64,000 bases of DNA, from NCBI RefSeq assembly GCF_014203735.1, contig NZ_JACHJQ010000004.1:496001-560000 (forward strand), written 5' to 3'. Shown here piece after piece: positions 33,876 to 42,464 of this stretch. The notes under the pieces were generated by a model. It saw nothing but the letters and a program-made list of their open reading frames with translations. It had not been told where the DNA came from and did no database searches. Position 1 is the stretch's first letter. Every line of letters starts with the position of its first letter. A program made the position numbers and the translations under genes. This stretch comes from Actinophytocola algeriensis (GTDB lineage Bacteria > Actinomycetota > Actinomycetes > Mycobacteriales > Pseudonocardiaceae).

Positions 33876-34562
33876 ATGGACATCCGCGTGGTGGCGTGCG
33901 ACATCTTCGGTACGACCGTCGACTGGTACACCGGGGTGGCGGCACAGGTGGCGGCGCTGCTGCCGGAGGTTGACCCTGGCGAGTTCGCGGCACGGTGGCG
34001 GGGCGAGTACGCCCCGTCGATGGACCGCGTCCGCACCGGCGAGCGCGAGTGGGCCTACCTGGACACGCTGCACCGCGAGTCCCTGGACGGCCTGCTGGCC
34101 GGTCGCCCTGTCGACGAGCCGACCCGCGACCGCCTGGTCAGGGCGTGGCACACGCTGCCGGCGTGGCCGGACTCGGTCCCGGGCCTGACCCGCATCAGCG
34201 CCGCGCACACCACCGCTGCGCTGTCGAACGGCGGATTCGCGCTGCTCACGAACCTGGTCAAGAAGGCGGGCCTGCCGTTCGACTGCGTGCTGTCAGCGGA
34301 ACTGGCGCAGGCGTACAAACCGGACGCGGCGGTCTACCACCGGGCCGCGGCGCTGCTCGACGTCGAGCCGTCGCAGATCCTGATGGTGGCCGCCCACAAG
34401 TGGGACCTGGACGGCGCCCGTGCGGCCGGTCTGCGCACCGCGTTCGTGCACCGCCCTCGCGAGAAAGGCCCACGTCAGGAAGCGGACCGGCCGGAGGACG
34501 TCACGGCGGACCTGCACGCGACCGACTTCGAGGACCTGGCCGGCCAGCTCGGGAGCCGCTGA
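33876..34562 (+). CDS. Haloacid dehalogenase type II-like HAD hydrolase
   Basis: 228 residues from ATG 33876, only 5 bp after the AKR stop. VVACDIFGTTVDWYTG gives the nucleophile Asp of motif I, with Phe-Gly-Thr as in L-2-haloacid dehalogenases. ALSNGGFALLTNLVKKAGLPFDCVLSAELAQAYKPDAAVYHRAA covers motifs II and III (Ser, Lys), and MVAAHKWDLDGARAAGLRTAFVHRPRE motif IV. In haloacid dehalogenases motif IV is AAHxWD, matched here. It probably dehalogenates or dephosphorylates small acids. Co-transcribed with the AKR. Confidence 0.87.
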   Translation: MDIRVVACDIFGTTVDWYTGVAAQVAALLPEVDPGEFAARWRGEYAPSMDRVRTGEREWAYLDTLHRESLDGLLAGRPVDEPTRDRLVRAWHTLPAWPDSVPGLTRISAAHTTAALSNGGFALLTNLVKKAGLPFDCVLSAELAQAYKPDAAVYHRAAALLDVEPSQILMVAAHKWDLDGARAAGLRTAFVHRPREKGPRQEADRPEDVTADLHATDFEDLAGQLGSR

Positions 34563-34569
34563 CCGATCC

Positions 34570-35022
34570 CTAACAGAGCGAGCGGCGCCAGATGAGGGCC
34601 TCTGCCGGGGTGGCGGCCATGTCCTCGTACTCGACCTCGGGGTCCTCGGCGTCCGTGCCCGCGAAGCGGTAGGGGAGGACGACGGTGATGGCCATGCTGT
34701 CGGCGTGCTCGAGGTGGACCATGATCGCGTCGGTCTTCTCGCTGGTCACGTCGCTGACCAGGGCCGCGGCGCGCAGGTCGTTGGACTCGGCGGACATGCC
34801 GCTGACCAGGCTCGTCAGCACCTCGGACGGGTTCGGGTCCGCCGCCTCGGCGGTGTCCGCGGCGAACACCTGCTCCTCGCCCTCGCGGGTGATGGCCGCG
34901 CCGTACGGGTAGAACTCGCCGTGCCGCCGCAGCATCTCGTCCGCGAACGGCAGAACCGTGTTGAGCAGGCGGTCCAGGTCGGACTGCACGTGCTCCGAGG
35001 TGGTGTCACGCCAGGTCGTCAC
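34570..35022 (-). CDS. Conserved-looking small cytoplasmic protein, unknown function
   Basis: 150 residues from GTG 35022, preceded by GGAGAC. I do not recognise the family. It is acidic (pI low by eye), has no signal or membrane segment, and reads as alternating helices and strands: HVQSDLDRLLNTVLPFADEMLRRHGEFYPYGAAI, then EVLTSLVSGMSAESNDLRAAALVSDV and MAITVVLPYRFAGTDAEDPEVEYEDM. The length and pattern suggest a single alpha/beta domain. It lies 7 bp from the convergent HAD gene stop and downstream of a terminator that ends the protease gene, so it has its own promoter. Confidence 0.7.
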   Translation of the reverse strand: MTTWRDTTSEHVQSDLDRLLNTVLPFADEMLRRHGEFYPYGAAITREGEEQVFAADTAEAADPNPSEVLTSLVSGMSAESNDLRAAALVSDVTSEKTDAIMVHLEHADSMAITVVLPYRFAGTDAEDPEVEYEDMAATPAEALIWRRSLC

Positions 35023-35046
35023 GTCTCCAGTGTGCCTGTTCGTGAG

Positions 35047-35082
35047 CCGGGGGCGGTGACCTGGTGTGGTCACCGCCCCCGG
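35047..35082 (-). terminator. Terminator of the metalloprotease gene
   Basis: CCGGGGGCGGTGACC (35047-35061) and GGTCACCGCCCCCGG (35068-35082) form a perfect 15-bp stem with a 6-nt loop, 14 bp beyond the protease stop and upstream of the 150-aa gene on the same strand. Confidence 0.8.
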
Positions 35083-35096
35083 GGGAGTCCGTTCGC

Positions 35097-35669
35097 TCAG
35101 AACGCGCCGGCCGGAACCTTTTCCTGGATGAGCTCCATCTCGCCGCGGGCCTTCCTGCCGTTCGCCCACAGCTGGTTCACCCGGGACGACTCGGTGGCGT
35201 TCGGGTAGGCGTTCGTGCACGACGGGCCGGGGCCGCCGCCGGACATCAGCTCGGAGCAGGGGCCCGAGTAGTTGTCCGGCAGGCCGAGCGCGTGGCCGGT
35301 CTCGTGCGCGGTGACCCGAACCTGGTAGTACTGGCCCATCTGCGTGTAGTCGAAGAAGATGTAGCCGTTGCCGTGACCGTCGGTGTAGGCGTACGAGCCG
35401 GACGGGTCGTTGCCCTCGTAGTAGTCGAGCGTGGCGGCCGAGGAGTTCTCGACCAGCCGCACGTTGGACACCGACGCGTTCCAGATCGCCGCGCCCTCCC
35501 GGATCTGCGACGCGTACGTCGGTGCACCGGAGACGTCGTAGTAGACCGTGACGGCCGCGGGGGTCACGTCCTGGGGCGTGACCGGTGCGGCCGCGGCCTG
35601 ACCCGCGGTCAGTGGAGCGGCGACCAACGCGGCCCCGACAGCCGCGGTGAGGAAGGACTTCCTGATCAT
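35097..35669 (-). CDS. Secreted snapalysin-like zinc metalloprotease (family M7)
   Basis: 190 residues from ATG 35669, with GAGGTG upstream. The signal peptide is 1-28 (AGQAAAAPV). The mature protein begins its fold at [28 protein letters not shown]. The zinc site is H122-E-x-x-H126-x-x-G-x-x-D132 ([11 protein letters not shown]), with Asp as the third ligand, the mark of snapalysins. Two Cys around CSELMSGG can form the family disulphide. It degrades extracellular protein. Streptomyces snapalysins normally sit next to a LysR activator; none is present here, the neighbour being a divergent calcium-binding protein. Confidence 0.9.
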   Translation of the reverse strand: MIRKSFLTAAVGAALVAAPLTAGQAAAAPVTPQDVTPAAVTVYYDVSGAPTYASQIREGAAIWNASVSNVRLVENSSAATLDYYEGNDPSGSYAYTDGHGNGYIFFDYTQMGQYYQVRVTAHETGHALGLPDNYSGPCSELMSGGGPGPSCTNAYPNATESSRVNQLWANGRKARGEMELIQEKVPAGAF

Positions 35670-35948
35670 GAAAGCACCTCGCCAGTGAGTGTTCTCTGCA
35701 GGGTCGGCCCACGAAATGGGCCTCGCGAGGACGTTAGAAAGCGCATTCATGATCACGGCACCGACTTTCGTAGGTAGCCGGAGTTGGGAAATTGCCAGGC
35801 ATTTCGGCGTGTTGACGGGGTTCACCCGAGGTGGTGGGATGGATTACCCGAATGCCGGGAAACGCCGACGGAAAGTAGTCGCCGGCACGGCATCCGCCAC
35901 TCGCTCGGTCAATTGTCCCGACTGTCCGTTGTGGGCAAAGCTTTTTCC
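35670..35948. other. 279-bp divergent intergenic region, lower GC
   Basis: This gap between the protease and the EF-hand gene is visibly richer in A/T than its surroundings, for example near 35740-35850. It should hold two promoters. GTGTTGACGG near 35808 could be a -35 element for the EF-hand gene. No clear palindrome or open frame with coding character is seen. Confidence 0.4.
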
Positions 35949-36503
35949 ATGGCGAGTGAGTTGCAGCGGCGCAAGACCGCGGTGGTGTTCGGTGCGATGG
36001 ACGTCGATTTCGACGGGTTCCTGACCGAATCGGACTTTTCGGCACTGGCCGCGCGGTGGACCGAGAACCGCGGGTTGCCACCCGCCTCGGCGCAGGCGCG
36101 GCGGCTGACGGCGATCATGACGGGCTGGTGGCAGATGCTCCTCGCCGAGTCCGACGCCGACGGCGACGGCCGGGTCACGCTGGACGAGGTGCTGCTGGTC
36201 GTCGACGGCCTCGCGGCCGACACCTCGCCGGTGGTCGCGACCGCGGACGCGATGTTCGAGGCGGTCGACGCGGACGGTGACGGGCGGATCTCGGCAGGCG
36301 AGTACCGCGAGCTGATCGAGGCGTGGACCGGGCAGCCGACCGACACCGACGAGGTGTTCGGGCTGCTCGACGGCAACGGTGACGGGTACCTGTCGCGGCA
36401 CGAGTTCACCGAACTGTGGACGGAGTTCTGGGCCGGGGACAACCCGAACGCGCCCGGCACCTGGGTGTTCGGGCGGTTCGAGTTGCCCCTGCGGTCCGTC
36501 TAG
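35949..36503 (+). CDS. Four-EF-hand calcium-binding protein (calerythrin-like)
   Basis: 184 residues from ATG 35949. Four EF-hand loops at 18-29 (DVDFDGFLTESD), 69-80 (DADGDGRVTLDE), 107-118 (DADGDGRISAGE) and 141-152 (DGNGDGYLSRHE). The first ends in Asp instead of Glu, which usually weakens Ca or favours Mg. Length and spacing match calerythrin, the sarcoplasmic-type Ca-binding protein of Saccharopolyspora, supporting an actinomycete host. It has no signal, so it acts as a cytoplasmic calcium buffer or sensor. The ribosome site is weak. A hairpin repeat follows. Confidence 0.9.
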   Translation: MASELQRRKTAVVFGAMDVDFDGFLTESDFSALAARWTENRGLPPASAQARRLTAIMTGWWQMLLAESDADGDGRVTLDEVLLVVDGLAADTSPVVATADAMFEAVDADGDGRISAGEYRELIEAWTGQPTDTDEVFGLLDGNGDGYLSRHEFTELWTEFWAGDNPNAPGTWVFGRFELPLRSV

Positions 36504-36540
36504 GTCTCCGTGTGCGCCGGCGGCCCGGGCTGTGCTTGCC

Positions 36541-36627
36541 TGCCGTGAAAGGCGCTTTCAGGGCACTGGGCGCCCTCACCGCGCCATTCACAACGCCTGC
36601 CATGTCCCGAACGCGCCTTTCACGGCA
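36541..36627. repeat. Long intergenic inverted repeat between convergent genes
   Basis: TGCCGTGAAAGGCGC (36541-36555) and GCGCCTTTCACGGCA (36613-36627) form a perfect 15-bp inverted repeat with 57 bp inside. The inside holds GCGCCATTCAC, the arm of the repeat at 45088, and GGGCACTGGGCGCCC. It may act as a bidirectional terminator for the EF-hand and glycosidase genes and is a member of the dispersed hairpin family. Confidence 0.75.
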
Positions 36628-36709
36628 TACCAGCCCACCCCGGTACGGCGATCACCGCCGGCTTGGTCGGACCCGCCGCAGGACCCGGCAAACGTTGGTG
36701 GACACAGCA

Positions 36710-39700
36710 CTAGCCGGTGGCCGTGCGCGTGGCGATCAGGTCGAGCGTCTGGCGCTGGGTTGCGCCGTTGACGGTCACCGCGAGCGTGATCGTCGACGGC
36801 CGCAGCGCGGTCAGCTCACCGGTCGCCGGGTCGAAGTTCGCCGTGTGGTAGCGCTTCGCGTCCCGCTGGGGTCCGATGTGGACGTTCGGCGACGCGGACC
36901 ACCTGGCGGACACCGGGTAGGCGACCGGGACGGTCCGGTCCGCCTGCGTGATGCTCGCGGTGACCACGGTGGACCGCCCGACGGGCAGCGAGTCCGGCGC
37001 GTCGACGGTCAGCGTGTCGACGTGCGGGCGGACCTCGGCGGCCAGCCAGTCGCCTGGCGCACCGCGGTCGTCGACGCCCCACAGGGACCACCCCGTGAAC
37101 CCGCCTTCGGACGGCAAGGTCGAGGGGTTCTTGCCGGAGTTGCCGTTGACGAAGTACGGCACGCCGTCGACGTGGCTCGCGTGGAACGTCCCGACGTGGG
37201 CGCCGATGAATGCGGTGCCCTTGCCGGTCCGGTCCTGGAAGGCCGACAGCCAGGACTCGATGGTCGCGGCCTCCTTGCGGTCCGACAGCTCGCTCGCGCG
37301 GGCGGGCGTCGGGTCGCGCGGCGGCACGTGCTCGACGAGGACCACCGACTTCACGCGCCGGTCCGTGGCGGCCTTCTGCAGCTCGGTGCGCAGGCGGCCG
37401 AGCTGGGTCCAGTCGCTCGCCCGGAGGTTGATGCCGGACGTGTCCATGGTGATGAACCGGGTGCCCTTGTGGTCGATCACCTGCTGGGTGTCGCCGAACA
37501 CCGCGCGGAAGTTGTCGAGGGAGTTGTTGCCGCGCTCGTGGTTGCCCGGCACGTAGTGGAACGGGAGCGTGCCGCCCAGCTCCTCGTCGAGGATCTTCCT
37601 GGCGAGCGCGAAGTCCGCCGCCGACGCCTCGTCGACGAGGTCGCCGTTGATGATCAGGAAGTCCGGCTTCGCGGCCTTGATCTCCCGCAGCGTGCGGCGC
37701 GCGTTGCGGACGATGTCGCTGTCCGGGTCGCGGGCCACGAACTGCGCGTCGGACATGACGGCGAACCGCCAGTCACCGCCCGCCGTCGAGTGGATCACCG
37801 GGTCCTCGACGACCGGCTGCGGTGGCACGTCCAGCGTCGGCGGTACGAGCGCGGTGATCCCGTCGATCACGAGGTCGCCGTGGTAGCTGTTGCTCGCGAC
37901 GGTCTCCGCCGCGTAGAAACGCCGCAGCGTCAACGGGTACGTGGTGCCCGCGGGCACCTGGAACTCGAGCTGCCGCCAGCCGGTGTGGGTGAGGTAGCCG
38001 GCGCGGAAGGCGGGTAGCAGCGTGCCGTTGCCGTCCCAGACCTGCATGCTCGCCCACTCGCCCTTGCCGGTCGAGTTCACCCACAGCCGGATCGCCTTGG
38101 GCTGGCCGGGGAGCACGAGACCCGGCGGCGCGACGGCGCCACCGGTGCGGGTGCCGGTGCTCTGGGTGAAGTCGTAGGTGAGGCGCAGGCCCTGGCCGTC
38201 GTGGCCGGTCGCGGGGGCGACGGCACCGGTGGCGCGCTCGCCGAGGAACTTCCAGCCCGCGGTGTCGGTGAAGTCGGCGACGGACACCTCGGTGAGGCCG
38301 ACGGTCACCGGCAGGACCGACTTCTTGCCGCGCACGTCGACGGTGACCAGCGCGGAACCGGTCGGCTGCTCGGCCTGCACGGTGTACTGGCCGTCGGCGT
38401 TCGGCGTGATGTCGAGGAGGTTCCGGTCGTAGGTGAGCGTGACGTCCCGGGGCTCGACGGGCGCGCTGGTGCCGTCGTCGTCGAAGCCGAGGACGCCGAA
38501 CGTGGTCGTCTCGTCCGGGTTGGACAGTGCGATCTGTTCCTTGGTGGGCGCGGTGCGCGCGACCTCGCCGATGACGGTGAGGGTGGTCTCGCCGCGTGCG
38601 CCGCGGTCCTGTGCGACCACGGTGGCCGCACCGGGCCTGCGGCCGGTGAACACGCCGTCCCGGACGGTGCCGTTGTCGGTGCGCCAGCGCGGGTCGCCCG
38701 CGGCGGGGCCGTAGGTCTCGTCGTACCCGGCGGCGGTCAGCGTGCGGGACAGGCCGGACAGGACGCGCTCGGGGTGGCTCGGCGCGACGGTGGAGGCGCC
38801 GGACGCGCGGGTCGGGTCGAGCTTGGTCTCGACCCAGAACGCCTTGAGCCGCCCGCTTCCCTCGGGCGCGAACAGGCCGAGCCCGTTGGGCACGTTGCGT
38901 TCGGCGCCGTCGGACGGCCGGTTCTCCAGCTGCGCGGTGGTGGCACCCGGCTCACGCACGACGATCGTGGTGGAGCCGCCGCCGTCGAGGTTGACCGCGC
39001 TCCACGCGCCGAGCTCGACCATCATGCCGGCCAGCTCGTCGAGCCCGAGCCCGTCGGCGAACGCGGGCTGGCGGCCGTCGGCGGACAGGAGGAACATCTT
39101 CCGCCCGTCCCGGGAGAACCCGAGCGCGGTCCGCGGTGCGGCGGGGGTGTTGTTGCCCTGGCTGGCTTTCTGGGCGACACCGTCGACCACGAGCAGCTGG
39201 CGGCCGTTGATGGCGGCGTGGATCTTCTGGTCGTCCGCGGTGCGCGCCCGGTAGTCGATGCTGACCGGGTCACCTGGCTCGAGTTGTGTCAACGTGGCGG
39301 CCGCGGCGTCCCGCCCGACGAGGATCATGGTGCCGGCGGGGATCGCGCCCTCACCGGCTGCGTCCCGGACGGCGACGACGGTGTTGTCCCTGACCTCGAC
39401 CTCGGCGACCGCGGTGGCGCCCTGGGTGGCACGGCAGCGGCAGTAGGTGCCCCAGAGCGGGGTGAACGCCTCGATGCCGCCGGCCCTGAGGGTCGGCTTG
39501 TTGACCCCGTCGAGGCCGAGGTCGCCGTCGGGCGTGGTGATGGTGCCCTCGAAGAACACCTCGCCGATGTCCCCGACACCACGCTCGGTGAAGATCGCCG
39601 AGGACTGCCGCCAGGTGGGTTCGGAGTCCGGCGACTGGATCAGCTCACCGTCCTTGATCCCCACCCCCAGTGCGGCGTTCGAGTTGTTGATGTCGAAGAA

Positions 39701-40102
39701 GTCCCCGTTCACGGCGGCGACCGCCCCGGCCCGGTTGGCGGTGGCGCTCAGCGGTTCGCCCTTGGCGACCTGCCCGGGGAAGAGGTAGTCGACGGTCGTG
39801 CCCTTGGTGAGGTCGACGGTGAGGCTGTCGCCCTGCAGCCAGGTGGGCGCGCCGGTGTAGGCGTCGGGCCCGTAACGGTCGAAGGAGCGGAGCGTCACGC
39901 CCGGCGCGACGGGCCGCGTCCGGGAGGCGGTCTCGATCCGGTCCTCCGGCGCGGCCTTGGCCTGACGCGCGGAGGCGAGGAAGTCGTCGCCGGGGAAGGC
40001 GGCGGCATCACTGGTGGCGGCGTCCGTATCAGCGGCGGCGGGCGCCGCGAGCGCCACGGCCGAAGCGGCGGCGGCAAGGAGGGAGAGCAATCTCTTCGAC
40101 AC
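36710..40102 (-). CDS. Secreted phosphodiester glycosidase (NAGPA-like) fused to metallophosphoesterase
   Basis: 1130 residues from GTG 40102 (VSKRLLSLLAAAASAVALAAPAAADT, a clear signal peptide). Residues about 80-330 are an NAGPA-type phosphodiester glycosidase domain: AVNGDFFDINNSNAALGVGI, then LGAWSAVNLDGGGSTTIVV. Ig-like and jelly-roll segments follow. From about 775 there is a calcineurin-like phosphoesterase with MSDAQF (D-x-Q for the usual D-x-H), NGDLVD, GNHERG and VEHVPPRD, but the GxH motif is replaced by AHVGTFHASH. It probably degrades sugar-phosphodiester polymers such as teichoic acid outside the cell. Weak ribosome site. Confidence 0.8.
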   Translation of the reverse strand: MSKRLLSLLAAAASAVALAAPAAADTDAATSDAAAFPGDDFLASARQAKAAPEDRIETASRTRPVAPGVTLRSFDRYGPDAYTGAPTWLQGDSLTVDLTKGTTVDYLFPGQVAKGEPLSATANRAGAVAAVNGDFFDINNSNAALGVGIKDGELIQSPDSEPTWRQSSAIFTERGVGDIGEVFFEGTITTPDGDLGLDGVNKPTLRAGGIEAFTPLWGTYCRCRATQGATAVAEVEVRDNTVVAVRDAAGEGAIPAGTMILVGRDAAAATLTQLEPGDPVSIDYRARTADDQKIHAAINGRQLLVVDGVAQKASQGNNTPAAPRTALGFSRDGRKMFLLSADGRQPAFADGLGLDELAGMMVELGAWSAVNLDGGGSTTIVVREPGATTAQLENRPSDGAERNVPNGLGLFAPEGSGRLKAFWVETKLDPTRASGASTVAPSHPERVLSGLSRTLTAAGYDETYGPAAGDPRWRTDNGTVRDGVFTGRRPGAATVVAQDRGARGETTLTVIGEVARTAPTKEQIALSNPDETTTFGVLGFDDDGTSAPVEPRDVTLTYDRNLLDITPNADGQYTVQAEQPTGSALVTVDVRGKKSVLPVTVGLTEVSVADFTDTAGWKFLGERATGAVAPATGHDGQGLRLTYDFTQSTGTRTGGAVAPPGLVLPGQPKAIRLWVNSTGKGEWASMQVWDGNGTLLPAFRAGYLTHTGWRQLEFQVPAGTTYPLTLRRFYAAETVASNSYHGDLVIDGITALVPPTLDVPPQPVVEDPVIHSTAGGDWRFAVMSDAQFVARDPDSDIVRNARRTLREIKAAKPDFLIINGDLVDEASAADFALARKILDEELGGTLPFHYVPGNHERGNNSLDNFRAVFGDTQQVIDHKGTRFITMDTSGINLRASDWTQLGRLRTELQKAATDRRVKSVVLVEHVPPRDPTPARASELSDRKEAATIESWLSAFQDRTGKGTAFIGAHVGTFHASHVDGVPYFVNGNSGKNPSTLPSEGGFTGWSLWGVDDRGAPGDWLAAEVRPHVDTLTVDAPDSLPVGRSTVVTASITQADRTVPVAYPVSARWSASPNVHIGPQRDAKRYHTANFDPATGELTALRPSTITLAVTVNGATQRQTLDLIATRTATG

Positions 40103-40306
40103 GAACAGAGTCTGCCGCCGAGGTCGAAGATTTACCAGACCTGAAGATGACCGGAAAGAAAATTCCGGATGGCCGAGGCGGAGGCCGGTGGAGCGGACCG
40201 GGCACGCTCCGTGGGCCGCGTTCCGGTCCGCGGTCGAGGCCGAAGGATTGTAGGGCGATCGGATACACTCGCAGACGTTGCTGGTCAGGGACTTTGGGAG
40301 CGCGTC

Positions 40307-40978
40307 GTGGATGCCGAGCTGGACACCGATCGTCTGCTGATCGACCGGCCCAGCACCGTGGAGCTGCTCGCCGACGCGTTGCGCGAGCGGATCATCAAAG
40401 GTGTCTACCGGCCCGGTGAACGGCTCGTCGAGAAGGCGATCGGGGACTCGTTCAAGGTGTCCCGCAACTCGCTGCGGGAAGCGTTCCGGCTCCTGTCCCA
40501 CGAGCGGCTCCTCGTCCACGAGCTGAACCGCGGCGTCTTCGTCCGCATGCTGTCCGTCGCCGACGTGAGCGACGTGTACCGGGTGCGCAAGCTCGTCGAG
40601 TGCACCGCCGTCCGCTCGCTCAAAGGGCGGCCGCCGCAGGTCGATGACATGGTCGCGGCCGTGCGGGCCGGGGACGCCGCGATGAAGGAGCAGGACTGGC
40701 GTGCGCTCGGCACCGCGAACATGCTGTTCCACCAGGCGGTCGCGTCGCTCTCCGACAGTCCGCGGATCGACGAGCTGATGCGCAACACCCTCGCCGAGCT
40801 GCGGCTCGTCTTCCACACCATGGCCGACCCGCGCCGCTTCCACGAGCCCTATCTCGAGCGCAACAAGGAGATCCTCACCGCCATCGAGGCCGGGGACGGG
40901 GCCCGCGCCGAGCGGCTCCTCCTCAAGTACCTGGACGACTCCGAGCACCAGATCGTCGAGGCGTACCGCAGCGCCTGA
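40307..40978 (+). CDS. GntR family (FadR/FCD type) transcriptional regulator
   Basis: 223 residues from GTG 40307, with GGGAG 7 bp upstream. N-terminal winged HTH: VELLADALRERIIKGVYRPGERLVEKAIGDSFKVSRNSLREAFRLLSHERLLVHELNRGVFVRML. The FCD domain follows (VYRVRKLVECTAVRSL, then LFHQAVASLSDSPRIDELMRNTLAELRLVFHTM, RNKEILTAIEAGDGARAERLLLKYL) and would bind a carboxylate effector through its His/Asp metal site. Convergent with, and overlapping by 56 bp, the 5-oxoprolinase gene; FCD regulators commonly control carboxylate or amino-acid catabolism, so it may regulate that module. Confidence 0.88.
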   Translation: MDAELDTDRLLIDRPSTVELLADALRERIIKGVYRPGERLVEKAIGDSFKVSRNSLREAFRLLSHERLLVHELNRGVFVRMLSVADVSDVYRVRKLVECTAVRSLKGRPPQVDDMVAAVRAGDAAMKEQDWRALGTANMLFHQAVASLSDSPRIDELMRNTLAELRLVFHTMADPRRFHEPYLERNKEILTAIEAGDGARAERLLLKYLDDSEHQIVEAYRSA

Positions 40979-42464
40979 ACCGCACCGCCTGGCCCGGCCG
41001 CGCTTGCGCCAGCACCGGCAGGTCCGCCTCGACCACGACCCCGATCACCGGGTAACCGCCCGTCACCGGGTGGTCGGCGAGGAACACGATCGGTTTGCCA
41101 CCGGAGGGAACCTGCACCGAACCGGTCACCATGCCCTCGCTCGGCAGCTCACCGTCCCGTGCCCGCGCCAGCGCCGGGCCGTCGAGCCGCACCCCGACAC
41201 GGTTGCTGTCCGCCGTCACCGTGTAGGACGCGGTGATCAGCGTCGTCAGCGCGTCCTCGGTGAACCAGTCGTCCCGGGGGCCCGGTACCACCCGCACCAC
41301 CAGCTCGTCCGCCGACGGTGCCGGGACCGGCGCCACCTCCACCGAGGGCGGCGGCCCGCTGTGGGCGCCACCGATCGGGAGCACCGCCCCCGCCGCCAGT
41401 GGCGGCGGCCCCAGCCCGGACAGCACATCCGTCGAGCGGGAACCCAGCGTCGCCTCGACCGCGATGCCGCCCCGCACCGCCACATACGCGCGCAGCCCCA
41501 CCGAAGCCGGGCCCACCACGAGCTGCTGACCGGCACGTACCGTGAACGGCGCGTTCATGCCCTCGCCCCGGCCGTCGCGCGACACGGCGCACAGCGCGCC
41601 CGTCACCGCCACCCGCGCCGTCTCCCGGAACGCGAGCGTCGCACCGAAGGACAGCTCCACCACCGCCGCTTCCCGCGCGTTGCCCACCAGCCGGTTCGCG
41701 AGCGCCGCCGACGCCGCGTCCGCCGCACCCGAGGTGCCGACGCCGAGCGAGGCCCAGCCGGGCCGGCCGGTGTCCTGAACGGTGCCCGACGGTCCACAGC
41801 GGATCACCTCGATCCCGTGCTCGACAACCGGAACCGGAGCCGACCGGTCCGGAACCTCGGGCAGCGACGCCACCGCCTCGAACCGCACCCGCGTCCCCGG
41901 CCGCAACATCGCGGGCGGCTCCCGCGTCGTGTCCCACAGCGGCGCGGTCGTGTGGCCCAGCAGGTGCCACCCGCCCGGTGACGGCCGCGGGTACACCCCC
42001 GTGAACTCTCCCGCGACCGCCACCGCCCCCGCGGGCACGCGGGTGCGCGGCGACTCCCGCCTCGGCAACCGCAACCGGTCGTCGAGCCCCGTCAGGTACC
42101 CGAAACCGGGCGCGAAACCCGTGAACGCCACCGTGTACTCGGGTCCCGTGTGGACGGACACGACCTCGTCCGCCGACATCCCGGTCGCCGTCGCCACGTC
42201 GGCGAGGTCCTCGCCGTCGTAGCGCACGGGGATCGTCACCGGCTCCCCGGACTCGGCCGCCGAGGCGACCGGTGTCACGTCCGACAGCCGCGACACCACC
42301 GCGTCGAAGTCCACATCGGACTCGTAGCGCACCAGCAGCGTCCGCGCCGCCGGCACCAGGTCCACCACCCCGGGCAGGGGCCGGGCGGTGAGCGCGGCGT
42401 ACCAGCCGAGCACCTCGTCGGTCTCGATCAGCAACGCCGACTCACCGCACCGGCGGACCTTCAC
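40923..42464 (-). CDS. 5-oxoprolinase subunits B and C fused (PxpB-PxpC)
   Basis: 513 residues. Residues 1-205 are the PxpB/KipI half (TVAFTGFAPGFGYLTGLDDRLRLPRRESPRTRVPAGAVAVAGEFTGVYPRPSPGGWHLLGHT). From about 220 comes the PxpC/KipA biotin-carboxylase-like half (IEVIRCGPSGTVQDTGRPGWASLGVGTSGAADAASAALANRLVGN, then VRLDGPALARA and PSGGKPIVFLADHPVTGGYPVIG). In E. coli these are separate genes; with PxpA they form the ATP-dependent 5-oxoprolinase that opens 5-oxoproline to glutamate. The ATG overlaps the PxpA stop as ATGA. The last dozen residues (TPRRSGARSRPGT) are low-complexity and run into the convergent GntR gene. Confidence 0.92.
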   Translation of the reverse strand: MKVRRCGESALLIETDEVLGWYAALTARPLPGVVDLVPAARTLLVRYESDVDFDAVVSRLSDVTPVASAAESGEPVTIPVRYDGEDLADVATATGMSADEVVSVHTGPEYTVAFTGFAPGFGYLTGLDDRLRLPRRESPRTRVPAGAVAVAGEFTGVYPRPSPGGWHLLGHTTAPLWDTTREPPAMLRPGTRVRFEAVASLPEVPDRSAPVPVVEHGIEVIRCGPSGTVQDTGRPGWASLGVGTSGAADAASAALANRLVGNAREAAVVELSFGATLAFRETARVAVTGALCAVSRDGRGEGMNAPFTVRAGQQLVVGPASVGLRAYVAVRGGIAVEATLGSRSTDVLSGLGPPPLAAGAVLPIGGAHSGPPPSVEVAPVPAPSADELVVRVVPGPRDDWFTEDALTTLITASYTVTADSNRVGVRLDGPALARARDGELPSEGMVTGSVQVPSGGKPIVFLADHPVTGGYPVIGVVVEADLPVLAQARPGQAVRFRRCGTPRRSGARSRPGT

